Shown: piece by piece, positions 1 to 6,958 of the stretch
Layout: every line of letters starts with the position of its first letter
Position numbering within the stretch: position 1 is the stretch's first letter
From: Lentimonas sp002292345
Lineage (GTDB): Bacteria; Verrucomicrobiota; Verrucomicrobiia; Opitutales; Coraliomargaritaceae
DNA: 8,532 nucleotides
Direction of reading: 5' to 3'
NCBI GenBank assembly: GCA_964187655.1
Contig: CAXLMP010000071.1
Location: forward strand, 1-8,532
The notes under the pieces: model-generated
Database searches by the model: none
Told to the model about the DNA's origin: nothing
The model's input: the letters and a program-made list of their open reading frames with translations, nothing else
Made by a program: the position numbers and the translations under genes

Positions 1-258
1 CTCGCGCACTGGCTGGAAGCCAGTGCTGTTGACTACCCCGATCCCGCCGAAGAATAAGTTAACGTCCCAATCGAACGTCGTCCCCGACGTGTCGTTGGTG
101 CCGCTCTCAATGTCTATATAGACGCCGTCGAAGTTGGTCGGGATCGAAAGGTCCTGCAAGTTACTGTAAAGCACGTCGGCAGCAACTGGCAGCGCACTGC
201 TCAAGAGCAGTGCCGCGGCAACGCGGAAATGCGCAGAGTGTGTTGAGGAGTGTGCCAT
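1..258 (-). CDS. Secreted protein of unknown function, N-terminal part (runs off left edge)
   Basis: The reading frame is open from an ATG at 258 to the left edge (86 residues seen). Residues 1-27 form a signal peptide: polar start, hydrophobic core AALLLSSALPV, then a likely AxA-type cleavage near VAA|D. The exported part begins DVLYSNLQDLSIP and is rich in Gly, Asn, Asp and Thr, with phrases such as FDGVYIDIESG and FFGGIGVVNS. This style recalls secreted PEP-CTERM-type proteins of Verrucomicrobiota and Planctomycetes, but the C terminus that would carry a sorting signal is outside the window, so that is only a guess. The ATG is the first in frame after the upstream gene's TAA, which is in the same frame 18 bases earlier. 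No Shine-Dalgarno sequence is visible. The short gap suggests one transcript with the large esterase gene upstream. Confidence 0.75.
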   Translation of the reverse strand, partial: MAHSSTHSAHFRVAAALLLSSALPVAADVLYSNLQDLSIPTNFDGVYIDIESGTNDTSGTTFDWDVNLFFGGIGVVNSTGFQPVRE

Positions 259-276
259 TATAGTATCTAAGAGGAG

Positions 277-3200
277 TTAGTCCTGACTGACGCTCAGGCG
301 GAAGAATTGTGGTTTCTCCCAGCCAGTCGTGGTTTCAATCATCATGGGGTAAGGCACGTAGACCGCTTCGATATCGCCGCTGCCGCTTTCGATCAGTGTC
401 GGTGCGGCTGTGACGTCCACCCACTCCGTAAGGTCTGGGCTGAACTGCGGCGTGTAGGTCAGTCCCGCCGCCGCCCACGCCTTGCGCCGCGCGAAGACCG
501 CGCGGAAATCCACATTGTTGGACGAAATGGTTTCTAATACTGGCAGCGGTAACCCTGGCGTCACTACTCCGCTGCTGTAGCCGATTGAGCCACCATTCGA
601 AACTGTCGGGTCGGTGCCGAAGGCGAATTCGAGCAAGTTGCTCAGGCCGTCCGAATCTGGATTGCTGCCGGGCAGTGCATCGTTGCCGGTCAGGTTATTG
701 TCGCCCACCCAAGTAACCATGTCCTGCATCGCGAGCCATGTGTCATAGTAGATCTCGCCCGCCGTCTGGTAGCCGTCGGCCAAAAAATGCTGCCCGGCCT
801 CTCCGACAATGCCACTCAAGTCAGCAAACTTTGCGTTGGCAACCAGGTTGCTGATATCGCGGTGAATGGCATCAATATCGTCATAGTAGCCTGTTGAATT
901 ATCCGCGATATTAGCTGGCACCATCGTGCCGATGATAACTGGCGCCTGAGTAACCGAGAAATGGCTCGAAACCACTACGCGATGGCGAGCAAACAGCGCC
1001 GTCAGGTTGGAAGCATAGGCCGCAGCACTCGCTGCCGTTGCGGCATCGGCTTCACCCTGATGCCACAGTATACCACCGAATTCAATCGTGGCATACTCAC
1101 CGCTCACCTCAGCCAGTGCAGCGGCCAGATACGGATCGGCCAGCACATCCAGCGAGTCGCCTGCGTTCCATTGATTCGTCACAAAACCGCTTCCACCGAT
1201 CGCATTTTTAACGATCAGCACATCTTCGTCGGGATGGTCTTTTGCATACGCACGTGCAAAATAGAAATCGAGTGAAACATAATTCCCCGTCGTTGATCCC
1301 GACCGGTGTTGCGTCGTTTGAAACGGCTGAAACGCACGCACGACCGAATCAACAGCGCCGGGATCATACTCCCCACGAGCCTGACCACGGGATTGCTGGA
1401 ACATGTTCGGCGTTGGATAATCATCCATCTCATAAGACGTCTTACTGCTCCAACCGACCATGTTCGACTGGCCTTCCGTCAAGAAAATGACCAGTTTTGT
1501 ATTTTCACTCGTTTCAACCACACGATAGGTTCCACCTGGATTCAGAGTCGCTAGTTGAGGAACCGTTGCGGTGATACTGCCATCGGCATTGACCACAAAT
1601 GCCACCTGCGGGACAACGCCCCACTCCACGTTATCAGTGGATGCTTCAATCACCCATGTCGTATCAGGCGCGGAAAACGTCAGCATATCAGCGCTGCCAT
1701 CAGTGGCATCCACCAAAGTGAAAGCGATCGGTGCGGCCACGCCAACACCTGTCGGATCCGTGCCGTCTTGGTATTCCTCCCAATTGAGTCGTCCATCGCT
1801 GTCGGAATCGAGCAGATCCGCGGCTTCATAATCGCCGCTGGTAACCAGGCTATACAGGTCGAGCCAGCTTTCCAAGGTTCCGTTGCTCGTAACCGGATCC
1901 GCCCCGAACTGAATGTTGGTCAGGGCGATCGCGAGATCACCGTTTCCATCGGTATCGTAAACGTAATCGATCGTGCCCGACCATCCCTCCGTCATACTGA
2001 CAGAGGCGAACTCATAATCGGCTCCAAGTGTGCCGTAGTCGACCAGCACCAGCGTGCCTCCGTTCGCGGTGTCATAGCTGCTCAGATCAAGGATCAGGTG
2101 ATCCAATCTGGGGTCAAAAACGCCTGAATTGTTCCATGTAGTCACTCCGACAGCATCCGCTTCGTAGGTGATGTCCAGCCTTTGAATAGCTAAACCATAA
2201 ATGTCCGTATTCAAAGTGGCACCCGCTTCGATAGTAAAGGCGGCAGTCGCACGAGGCCTCATGAAAGCAAGGTCGATGGTTCCACCGGTCGCCAAAGTCA
2301 GATGACTACCGACTTGGAAAGCCAGCTCCGGGTGGAATCCTGTTTGTCTGGAACCCGATTCAAGAGTTTGTCCGCTTTCGACCGTATAAGTGGTGTTAAA
2401 ATTCACGTCATAATTACCTGTTCCAAAGTCAATATCGACATCCTTCCCGTCACCGGTGACGGGAGCTACATCACCGACCCACTTCGTGCCATCGGTCCAA
2501 TTGCCATTTCCGGAATTATCCCAAGTGATAGGCAGTGAAGGTGCGACGATGTTGATGAGGCGAATTTCATTGCCCGTGGTGAGATCAAGATCAGCCGACC
2601 ACCCAGCGGTCAGCGTGATTGTGGCCCAACCATTATCACCCGCTGCCTGGTTCTGGAGCGCCAGGTTTCCATAAGAAGCAAGAACAAGCGTATCGCCGTT
2701 CGCTGTATCATAGTTGCTCAGGTCGACTCTCAACTCACTGTTCGTGCCCCTCAATGCAAATGAGCCTGCGACCTCAAAAGTTGTCACACCGTCTGCATCT
2801 GCAATCCATTCATTGATATAGGAAGGACTCGTTTCATCGTTCCAGTAACGATCCACTTTTGCTATCGCTGCCGGTTCAATAGTAAAATGCCCTCCGGCAC
2901 CGGACTCCGTCATATTGGCAGCAACCGTCACCAGATCCAAGGTGCCACCAGTCGCTACGGTTAGATGCCCTGCCCCGAGTGACAAACGCCCGCTCGTCGT
3001 CGCAGCAGTCAATGATTGACCATTCCCGATTATGAAATCCGAGGTAAGCGTCACGACACTGGCAAGCACGACGGAGTCGGTGCTGCTCACCGGAACGACT
3101 CCGCCCACCCAGGTTGCAGGCACGTTAAAGACACCATTCGTGGTGGTGCTAGTGATCAGTGGTAGAGGAGCGACGATGTTTGTGAGTGCAACAGCCAAAT

Positions 3201-3852
3201 CGCCGCCGCCCTGGTCGTAAGTTAAGTCGACCGTACCAGTCCATCCGGAGGTCAGAGTGACAGCAAAGTATGGCCCATCAAGTAACGTACCATAGTCCGC
3301 AAGAATCAAGGTTGTGCCGTTAGAAATATCATAGCTGGACAGATCGACCTCAATCGACCCCCCACGGATTCTATAGTCTTGGGTGATATTAAAAGTAGTG
3401 ACTCCTGAGGTGTCCGCAATCCACTTAGTGGTCCAGCCTGAGTCTCCACCAGTGACGGCGCTATTCCCCGAAAAATACCTTCTGGTTGTGGCTGTAGCGC
3501 CCGCCTCGATAGTCAAGGAACGCGTTGCAGTTGCCCCGCTTTCATAAATACCGTCAGCAGTTAAGGTTCCTCCGCTCGCAACAGTCAGATGCCCCCCCTG
3601 GGCAAATCGCCAATTACCAGCAGTCCAGGTCATGGCTTGGCCCGAGCCAATGGTCCACGTTGAATCAATGGATAAATTGTGACCGATGCTTAGTGTGTCA
3701 TTTCCGCTGGACGGCGTCTGAGAAGGGCTCCAGCCGGTTGCACTGTCAAGCTGCACATTCCCTGTAGAGGTGAGCGTCGCCGCCTGTGCAGTGGTGAAAG
3801 AACAACCAACGAGGGCGCTGAGTAAGAGAAAGGTGTTGGTGATCTGTTTCAT
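277..3852 (-). CDS. Large secreted multidomain protein with a sialate O-acetylesterase (SASA)-type esterase domain
   Basis: The protein has 1191 residues. The N terminus MKQITNTFLLLSALVGCSFTTAQA is an export signal. It contains a possible lipobox (LVGC, Cys17) but also a signal peptidase I site (AQA|A, residue 24), so lipoprotein or free secretion is undecided. Three ~210-residue repeats follow (about 25-228, 229-438, 439-651). A calcium-type loop DSDSDG with N and E ligands lies at 682-693 and a beta module at about 706-780. The esterase domain spans about 784-1046, with nucleophile Ser796 in GQSNM, WHQGEAD at 930-936 and probable catalytic His1022 in GQHF. A second calcium-type segment (NPDSDG..NLLEF..GTDP, 1064-1083) and a terminal module ending FFRLSVSQD complete it. 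Family knowledge suggests removal of O-acetyl groups from glycans; the substrate is unknown. The acidic residue usually three before the His is not at that spacing (Glu1018 is four before). The frame is open to 3939, but that extension contains the likely -10 element and lacks a signal sequence at its start, so ATG 3852 is preferred. No clear Shine-Dalgarno is seen. Confidence 0.88.
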   Translation of the reverse strand: MKQITNTFLLLSALVGCSFTTAQAATLTSTGNVQLDSATGWSPSQTPSSGNDTLSIGHNLSIDSTWTIGSGQAMTWTAGNWRFAQGGHLTVASGGTLTADGIYESGATATRSLTIEAGATATTRRYFSGNSAVTGGDSGWTTKWIADTSGVTTFNITQDYRIRGGSIEVDLSSYDISNGTTLILADYGTLLDGPYFAVTLTSGWTGTVDLTYDQGGGDLAVALTNIVAPLPLITSTTTNGVFNVPATWVGGVVPVSSTDSVVLASVVTLTSDFIIGNGQSLTAATTSGRLSLGAGHLTVATGGTLDLVTVAANMTESGAGGHFTIEPAAIAKVDRYWNDETSPSYINEWIADADGVTTFEVAGSFALRGTNSELRVDLSNYDTANGDTLVLASYGNLALQNQAAGDNGWATITLTAGWSADLDLTTGNEIRLINIVAPSLPITWDNSGNGNWTDGTKWVGDVAPVTGDGKDVDIDFGTGNYDVNFNTTYTVESGQTLESGSRQTGFHPELAFQVGSHLTLATGGTIDLAFMRPRATAAFTIEAGATLNTDIYGLAIQRLDITYEADAVGVTTWNNSGVFDPRLDHLILDLSSYDTANGGTLVLVDYGTLGADYEFASVSMTEGWSGTIDYVYDTDGNGDLAIALTNIQFGADPVTSNGTLESWLDLYSLVTSGDYEAADLLDSDSDGRLNWEEYQDGTDPTGVGVAAPIAFTLVDATDGSADMLTFSAPDTTWVIEASTDNVEWGVVPQVAFVVNADGSITATVPQLATLNPGGTYRVVETSENTKLVIFLTEGQSNMVGWSSKTSYEMDDYPTPNMFQQSRGQARGEYDPGAVDSVVRAFQPFQTTQHRSGSTTGNYVSLDFYFARAYAKDHPDEDVLIVKNAIGGSGFVTNQWNAGDSLDVLADPYLAAALAEVSGEYATIEFGGILWHQGEADAATAASAAAYASNLTALFARHRVVVSSHFSVTQAPVIIGTMVPANIADNSTGYYDDIDAIHRDISNLVANAKFADLSGIVGEAGQHFLADGYQTAGEIYYDTWLAMQDMVTWVGDNNLTGNDALPGSNPDSDGLSNLLEFAFGTDPTVSNGGSIGYSSGVVTPGLPLPVLETISSNNVDFRAVFARRKAWAAAGLTYTPQFSPDLTEWVDVTAAPTLIESGSGDIEAVYVPYPMMIETTTGWEKPQFFRLSVSQD
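1900..3780 (-). repeat. Three tandem ~210-residue protein repeats inside the large esterase gene
   Basis: Approximate units are 3169-3780, 2539-3168 and 1900-2538. Each has the same landmarks in the same order: a W..G..P start, a G/S-HLT(V/L)A(S/T)GGT(L/I) strand, a TIE(A/P) strand, a GVTT(F/W) strand, then (V/L)DLS(S/N)YD..NG.TL(I/V)LA.YG and a closing (T/I)NI(V/Q). The first halves look like beta-solenoid or G8-like strands and the second halves like a partner beta domain. This is inference from pattern; the fold is not certain. The units have diverged well beyond recent duplication. They probably serve as surface or glycan-binding spacers in front of the esterase domain. Confidence 0.8.
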
Positions 3853-3927
3853 GGGGTATTCAATTATTGGATAAAAGGAAGCAAGTGGTAGTTCAAGACT
3901 GCGCCACGCGTTGCAAGAACTGACGCT

Positions 3928-3974
3928 ACTATACAGCATCTGGCTTGTTTGAATACCCTACTTTTAGAGGGTAG
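3928..3974 (-). promoter_or_regulatory. Predicted promoter of the large SASA-type gene, with an upstream box shared with the 6900-6946 promoter
   Basis: On the minus strand, a -10-like TATAGT lies at 3933-3928. A 24-base box at 3974-3951 reads CTAC, 2 bases, TCTAAA, 3 bases, AGGGT, 1 base, TTC. Within it TACCCT (3973-3968) and AGGGTA (3959-3954) form an inverted repeat. The hexamer 17 bases from the -10 is GTATTC, a poor -35, as expected when an activator binds there. Initiation near 3921 would leave a leader of about 70 bases. The promoter call is an inference; the similarity to the second promoter is directly visible. Confidence 0.55.
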
Positions 3975-4187
3975 GCGGAAGTCGTTTCGCCGGAAAACCA
4001 TGGCTGAAAACCGAAAAACACGTCAGCCTGTCCGGGGACTAATCAAGCGTATTCCCTGCATGGGTGCTGAGGCTCGGCTTTTTCAACTACCGATGAACAC
4101 GGATCAGAGACTATCTGTGTCTATTAGTGTCCATCTGTGGTTTAAATTTCACGTATGAGCAGCCCTTACATCTGTTTCGCAAGCTGG
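3975..4187. other. Intergenic stretch without a gene
   Basis: No credible coding region is seen on either strand. It holds a direct repeat of GAAAACC (3993-3999 and 4006-4012) and a repetitive segment near its right end (annotated separately). It contains no recognisable terminator for the broken gene that ends at 4188. Confidence 0.5.
4097..4140. repeat. Short intergenic repeat with 10-bp period and a small inverted repeat
   Basis: Three consecutive decamers start at 4111, 4121 and 4131. The first is CTATCTGTGT, and each of the other two matches it at 8 of 10 positions. Just before them ACACGGAT (4097-4104) pairs with ATCTGTGT (4113-4120), allowing one G-T pair, across an 8-base loop. The wording resembles dispersed intergenic repeats of the 'GTGTCCATCTGTGG' kind that I associate with Verrucomicrobia and similar genomes. 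That link is from memory and needs a genome-wide count. Confidence 0.45.
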
Positions 4188-4395
4188 CTATTGGGTGGCG
4201 TGGATCAGGCGGGCTGAGCGCGGAGGCAGTTGCTTTACGGTGCAAGCACCTTCATGCACGCCGAGCGCTTCCTCCGTCCAGAAGTCGGTCAAGGTGGCGC
4301 GGGCGCTGAGCGGCACAGTCAGGTCGATGCTTTCGGTATCGCTCCAGTTGAAAAAACAGTAGTATTGCTCGTTGCCGGGGAAGCGATCAGGAGCG
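4188..4395 (-). pseudogene. C-terminal remnant of a glycoside hydrolase (possibly GH27/GH36-like)
   Basis: From about 4395 to the TAG at 4188 the frame encodes about 65 residues starting near DRFPGNEQYYCFFNW. It includes VPLSARATLTDFWTEE and ends LPPRSARLIHATQ. The pattern 'FNW..........vpL......DFWt.e.lg........lpprSarli' is the usual final beta-sandwich of alpha-galactosidase-like and related glycosidases. The assignment is by pattern and the exact family is unsure. No catalytic domain and no own start with a ribosome site are present. The 5' side runs directly into the broken SASA gene in a different frame, so this is the tail of a deleted gene. An ATG at 4442 gives an 84-residue frame, but its first ~18 residues are only the SASA gene read out of frame. 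Confidence 0.6.
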
Positions 4396-4657
4396 TGCGG
4401 CCTTCGGCCGAAGCTTTCAAGGGATCGAGTTTGACCATCCACTTGCCAGCCTCATCGGCAGTGGCTGTTTTTTCCTGTCCGCCAAATGTCACCTTAACCG
4501 TATCGCCTGGTTGCGCCGTTCCCCAGACGGGCACGTTCATCTGCCGTTGCAGCACCATGCCGTCGGCAAAAATCGCGGCAACGCCCAGCGGATCAGCCGC
4601 AAAAGTGACGCTGCTGAGCAGCAACGAGATCAGTCCTAAAAATGTAATTTTAATCAT
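4319..4657 (-). pseudogene. Truncated sialate O-acetylesterase, N-terminal fragment
   Basis: ATG at 4657 opens a 112-residue frame. Residues 1-20 are a signal peptide (MIKITFLGLISLLLSSVTFA|AD). Residues 28-85 match the N-terminal beta domain of sialate O-acetylesterases: FADGMVLQRQMNVPVWG, PGDTVKV, then ATADEAGKWMVKL. The similarity stops around residues 88-93. The remainder to the TGA at 4319 is a glycosidase tail read in the wrong frame. The GQSNM nucleophile motif and the whole catalytic domain of the usual ~450-650-residue enzyme are absent, so it cannot be an active esterase. It starts 16 bases after the three-domain esterase gene ends, so the original pair was probably an operon. A short secreted peptide might still be made. 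Confidence 0.75.
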
Positions 4658-4673
4658 CCAATTCGCCGGTGAA

Positions 4674-6863
4674 TTATTGGCTCACTCCGACCACGTTTTG
4701 TGCTTTCAGCCATTGCGCTGCGGGCGTGAACCAGTCACAACCGCTCATCCCATGTCCGCCAGTTTCAAAGAGCTTGAGCTCAATGGAGCCACCGGCGGCT
4801 TTAAGCCTTTTGGCATATTCCATGCCGCCTTTGCTGAATTTGTCATCCTTTGCATAGGTCAGGAAAGTCGGCGCGACTTTGGTTTTCATATGAAAGCGTT
4901 CTGCATCGAACTCTTTATCCATTTTTCTGCCCTGAAAATAGGCCGCGCATTGTAGCACCGCGAAATTGGGCTCGCAGCTCACTGCATCTGCGGGATCAAT
5001 CGAATCATACCCCTGCTGCAAATAGTTCTGGGTCAACCGCGCGGCTAAATGTCCACCCGCAGAATTGCCAATGACTCCGATGTTATCGGGATCAATATTC
5101 CACTGCTTGGCCTGATGACGCACTAAACGCATCGCCCGCTGAATATCATTAAAGGCCGCATCCAAATTGTCGGGAATCGTGTATTTGAGCATGAAGACGG
5201 TGATCCCCTGCGCATTCAGCCATTTAACCAGTGCTGGCTGCGGGTCCAGAATCTTATAAGCGCCGCCTGGGCAATAGACCACGGCAGGCGTCGGCTTGTC
5301 GCTGGCCGCCTTAAAAACGGTCAGGTAAGGATCCAGCACGCCACAGAGTTGAGGCTTCCCGCGGCTATCACGGTATTCCTCTTTCAAGCGATTCTGCTCG
5401 CCGCCGACCCGCTCGATCGGCCAGAGCCGGATGACGGGAGCGCTTGAAGTGGACTGAGTGAGAGCAGCTTCGATGGCTTGAGCGACTTGCTTTGCTTGGA
5501 GCGACTTGCCTGCGTTGTTGTAGTGAACGTTATTCGCCCCTTGCTGATACTGCGCCCGTTTCCCTGCAATAGGAGCGTAGAGGTCATTGATTGCGACACC
5601 ATGTTTTTTCATGACGCCGAGGGCGGCATCGTTGAACTCCTTGGCGCGCGCTTCCGTGACGATAATTTTCACCTTGGTCTCAGGGCCTACACATGGAGGT
5701 GTAGTGACGCCGAAAATCAACTTGGCCTTGGTCGCCTTGAGTTTGGTGACGATTTGGTCGAGGTTGGCCGCGTAAGATTCCGGGGTGGCTTTCTGCTCCT
5801 GTGACCAGCCATACCAGTCCCAGAGGCCAAAGTTAAAATGGATCACATCCCAGTCGCCCTCACCGATCCATGTGTCGATGTGCTGCACACCGAAGGCAGA
5901 ATAGCGACAGTTGCCTTTAACGCGGTGGACATTCGCTTTGCCTGAAAGGAGCTTCCGAACGCCTGCGGTGTAACCGATGGAGATCGAATCTCCGATGATC
6001 AATACCCGTGGCAGTGCGGGGTCATCGATAGGGTTGGCGAACGGATCTTGAAAAGGATTCACGCGGCGCACTTTCGATTCATTGAAGGGCGCGGCAGCCT
6101 GCGCTTTTTTCGGCGCGGCAGCTGCCCTTGGGCTGACCTGCGAGAGCTTAAAACCTGCCTCTTTTAAGATCGACTGAAGCGCTTGATACCATGCGTCATA
6201 TCCTACACTAGAGAGGTGGAGCAAATCGCGGCCGAATAGCTGCGGGCGAATCTTCCCGTTCGCATCAAGAAAGTTCTGATTGATGTCGACGTGAAACACG
6301 TGCTGGTTGTCCGCAATGGCTGGCAGGAGTTTGTTGATCGCTTGAACTCGTTCAAAATCGCCCTTAGTTCTCGGGTTGCTGCGAGGAAAAACAGAGAAGA
6401 TCACAATCTTGGATTCGGGCAGACGCTGACGCAGCTCAGCAACGATCGTCTCAATGCCGAGTGCAATATCGGGCGCGGAGTCGCGACCGCTATTGTTGGT
6501 GCCGATCATTAGGGTCACCAGTTTGGGCGCGATACCGTCGATCTCCCCATTCTGCAGACGCCAAAGAACGGTCTGGGTGGTGGCCCCGCCGAATCCCAGG
6601 TTCAGGGTCTTATACGGCGCGAACCGTTCGGTGTAAGTCTTCTGCTTTTCCCAATAGTGAGTGATCGAGTCGCCAATCATCACCAGCTCGGCCTTGCCGG
6701 TCTTGGCCTGAGCAACCTTTTCCGCATGCCGCTCAGCGCGCCACTTCGGCGTAGATCGCTGTTCCGGCAACGTCGTGGACGGCTGCGCGGCCGACACCAC
6801 AACCGGTATTACGATGGAGAATAGCACTGCTGCGAGCTGTATGTATTGCCTAAATCGTATCAT
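4674..6863 (-). CDS. Secreted three-domain esterase: SGNH hydrolase, SGNH-like domain, alpha/beta hydrolase
   Basis: The protein has 729 residues. Residues 1-25 are a signal peptide (MIRFRQYIQLAAVLFSIVIP..., VSA|A). Domain 1 (about 58-237) is a GDSL/SGNH hydrolase of the PAF-acetylhydrolase type: Ser66 in GDSIT, LGFGG, Asn123 in GTNN, and Asp213/His216 in DLLH, so all key residues are present. An Ala/Pro/Lys-rich linker follows (about 243-262). Domain 2 (about 285-465) has Ser293 in GDSIS, NFGLWDW and His447, but Asn444 where the triad Asp is expected. Domain 3 (about 478-722) is an alpha/beta hydrolase with CPGGAY, Ser601 in GNSAGG, Asp673 or Asp674, and His704 in GGHG. By family knowledge these would be carbohydrate esterases acting on acylated polysaccharide outside the cytoplasm. 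ATG 6863 has GAGGG 7 bases upstream; the frame extends to a TTG at 6887, which is less likely. A broken SASA gene follows after 16 bases. Confidence 0.9.
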   Translation of the reverse strand: MIRFRQYIQLAAVLFSIVIPVVVSAAQPSTTLPEQRSTPKWRAERHAEKVAQAKTGKAELVMIGDSITHYWEKQKTYTERFAPYKTLNLGFGGATTQTVLWRLQNGEIDGIAPKLVTLMIGTNNSGRDSAPDIALGIETIVAELRQRLPESKIVIFSVFPRSNPRTKGDFERVQAINKLLPAIADNQHVFHVDINQNFLDANGKIRPQLFGRDLLHLSSVGYDAWYQALQSILKEAGFKLSQVSPRAAAAPKKAQAAAPFNESKVRRVNPFQDPFANPIDDPALPRVLIIGDSISIGYTAGVRKLLSGKANVHRVKGNCRYSAFGVQHIDTWIGEGDWDVIHFNFGLWDWYGWSQEQKATPESYAANLDQIVTKLKATKAKLIFGVTTPPCVGPETKVKIIVTEARAKEFNDAALGVMKKHGVAINDLYAPIAGKRAQYQQGANNVHYNNAGKSLQAKQVAQAIEAALTQSTSSAPVIRLWPIERVGGEQNRLKEEYRDSRGKPQLCGVLDPYLTVFKAASDKPTPAVVYCPGGAYKILDPQPALVKWLNAQGITVFMLKYTIPDNLDAAFNDIQRAMRLVRHQAKQWNIDPDNIGVIGNSAGGHLAARLTQNYLQQGYDSIDPADAVSCEPNFAVLQCAAYFQGRKMDKEFDAERFHMKTKVAPTFLTYAKDDKFSKGGMEYAKRLKAAGGSIELKLFETGGHGMSGCDWFTPAAQWLKAQNVVGVSQ

Positions 6864-6899
6864 ATAAAATCCCTCGTGAGTCCTCAAAACTTAAACCCC

Positions 6900-6946
6900 A
6901 TTATAGAAGCACTTAAAACAACGAACACCCTCTATTTAGACAGTAG
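6900..6946 (-). promoter_or_regulatory. Predicted promoter of the three-domain esterase gene
   Basis: A perfect -10 TATAAT lies at 6905-6900 on the minus strand. The hexamer 17 bases upstream is GTGTTC, a poor -35. A 24-base box at 6946-6923 matches the one in front of the large SASA-type gene at 18 of 24 positions, and the gap from box to -10 is the same in both. Initiation near 6893 would give a leader of about 30 bases containing the GAGGG ribosome site. A good -10, a poor -35 and a conserved box at the -35 position together suggest activator dependence (inference). Confidence 0.65.
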
Positions 6947-6958
6947 TGGCCAGTTTTT

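Noticed and set aside
1555..2127. Plus-strand open frame of 190 codons
   Set aside because: Antisense to the third repeat and linker of the large esterase protein. Its composition is an artefact of the opposite strand, with no recognisable motif.
1900..3780. Repeats considered as a CRISPR or tandem DNA array
   Set aside because: The repetition is at protein level with a ~630-base period and diverged DNA. No short identical repeats with unique spacers are seen anywhere in the window.
3853..3939. Upstream start that adds 29 residues to the large esterase protein
   Set aside because: The extension contains the probable -10 element and would bury the signal peptide inside the protein.
4230..4955. 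Plus-strand open frame of 241 codons
   Set aside because: It lies opposite the broken SASA gene and the end of the three-domain esterase, resembles no family, and both minus-strand frames have clear domain signatures.
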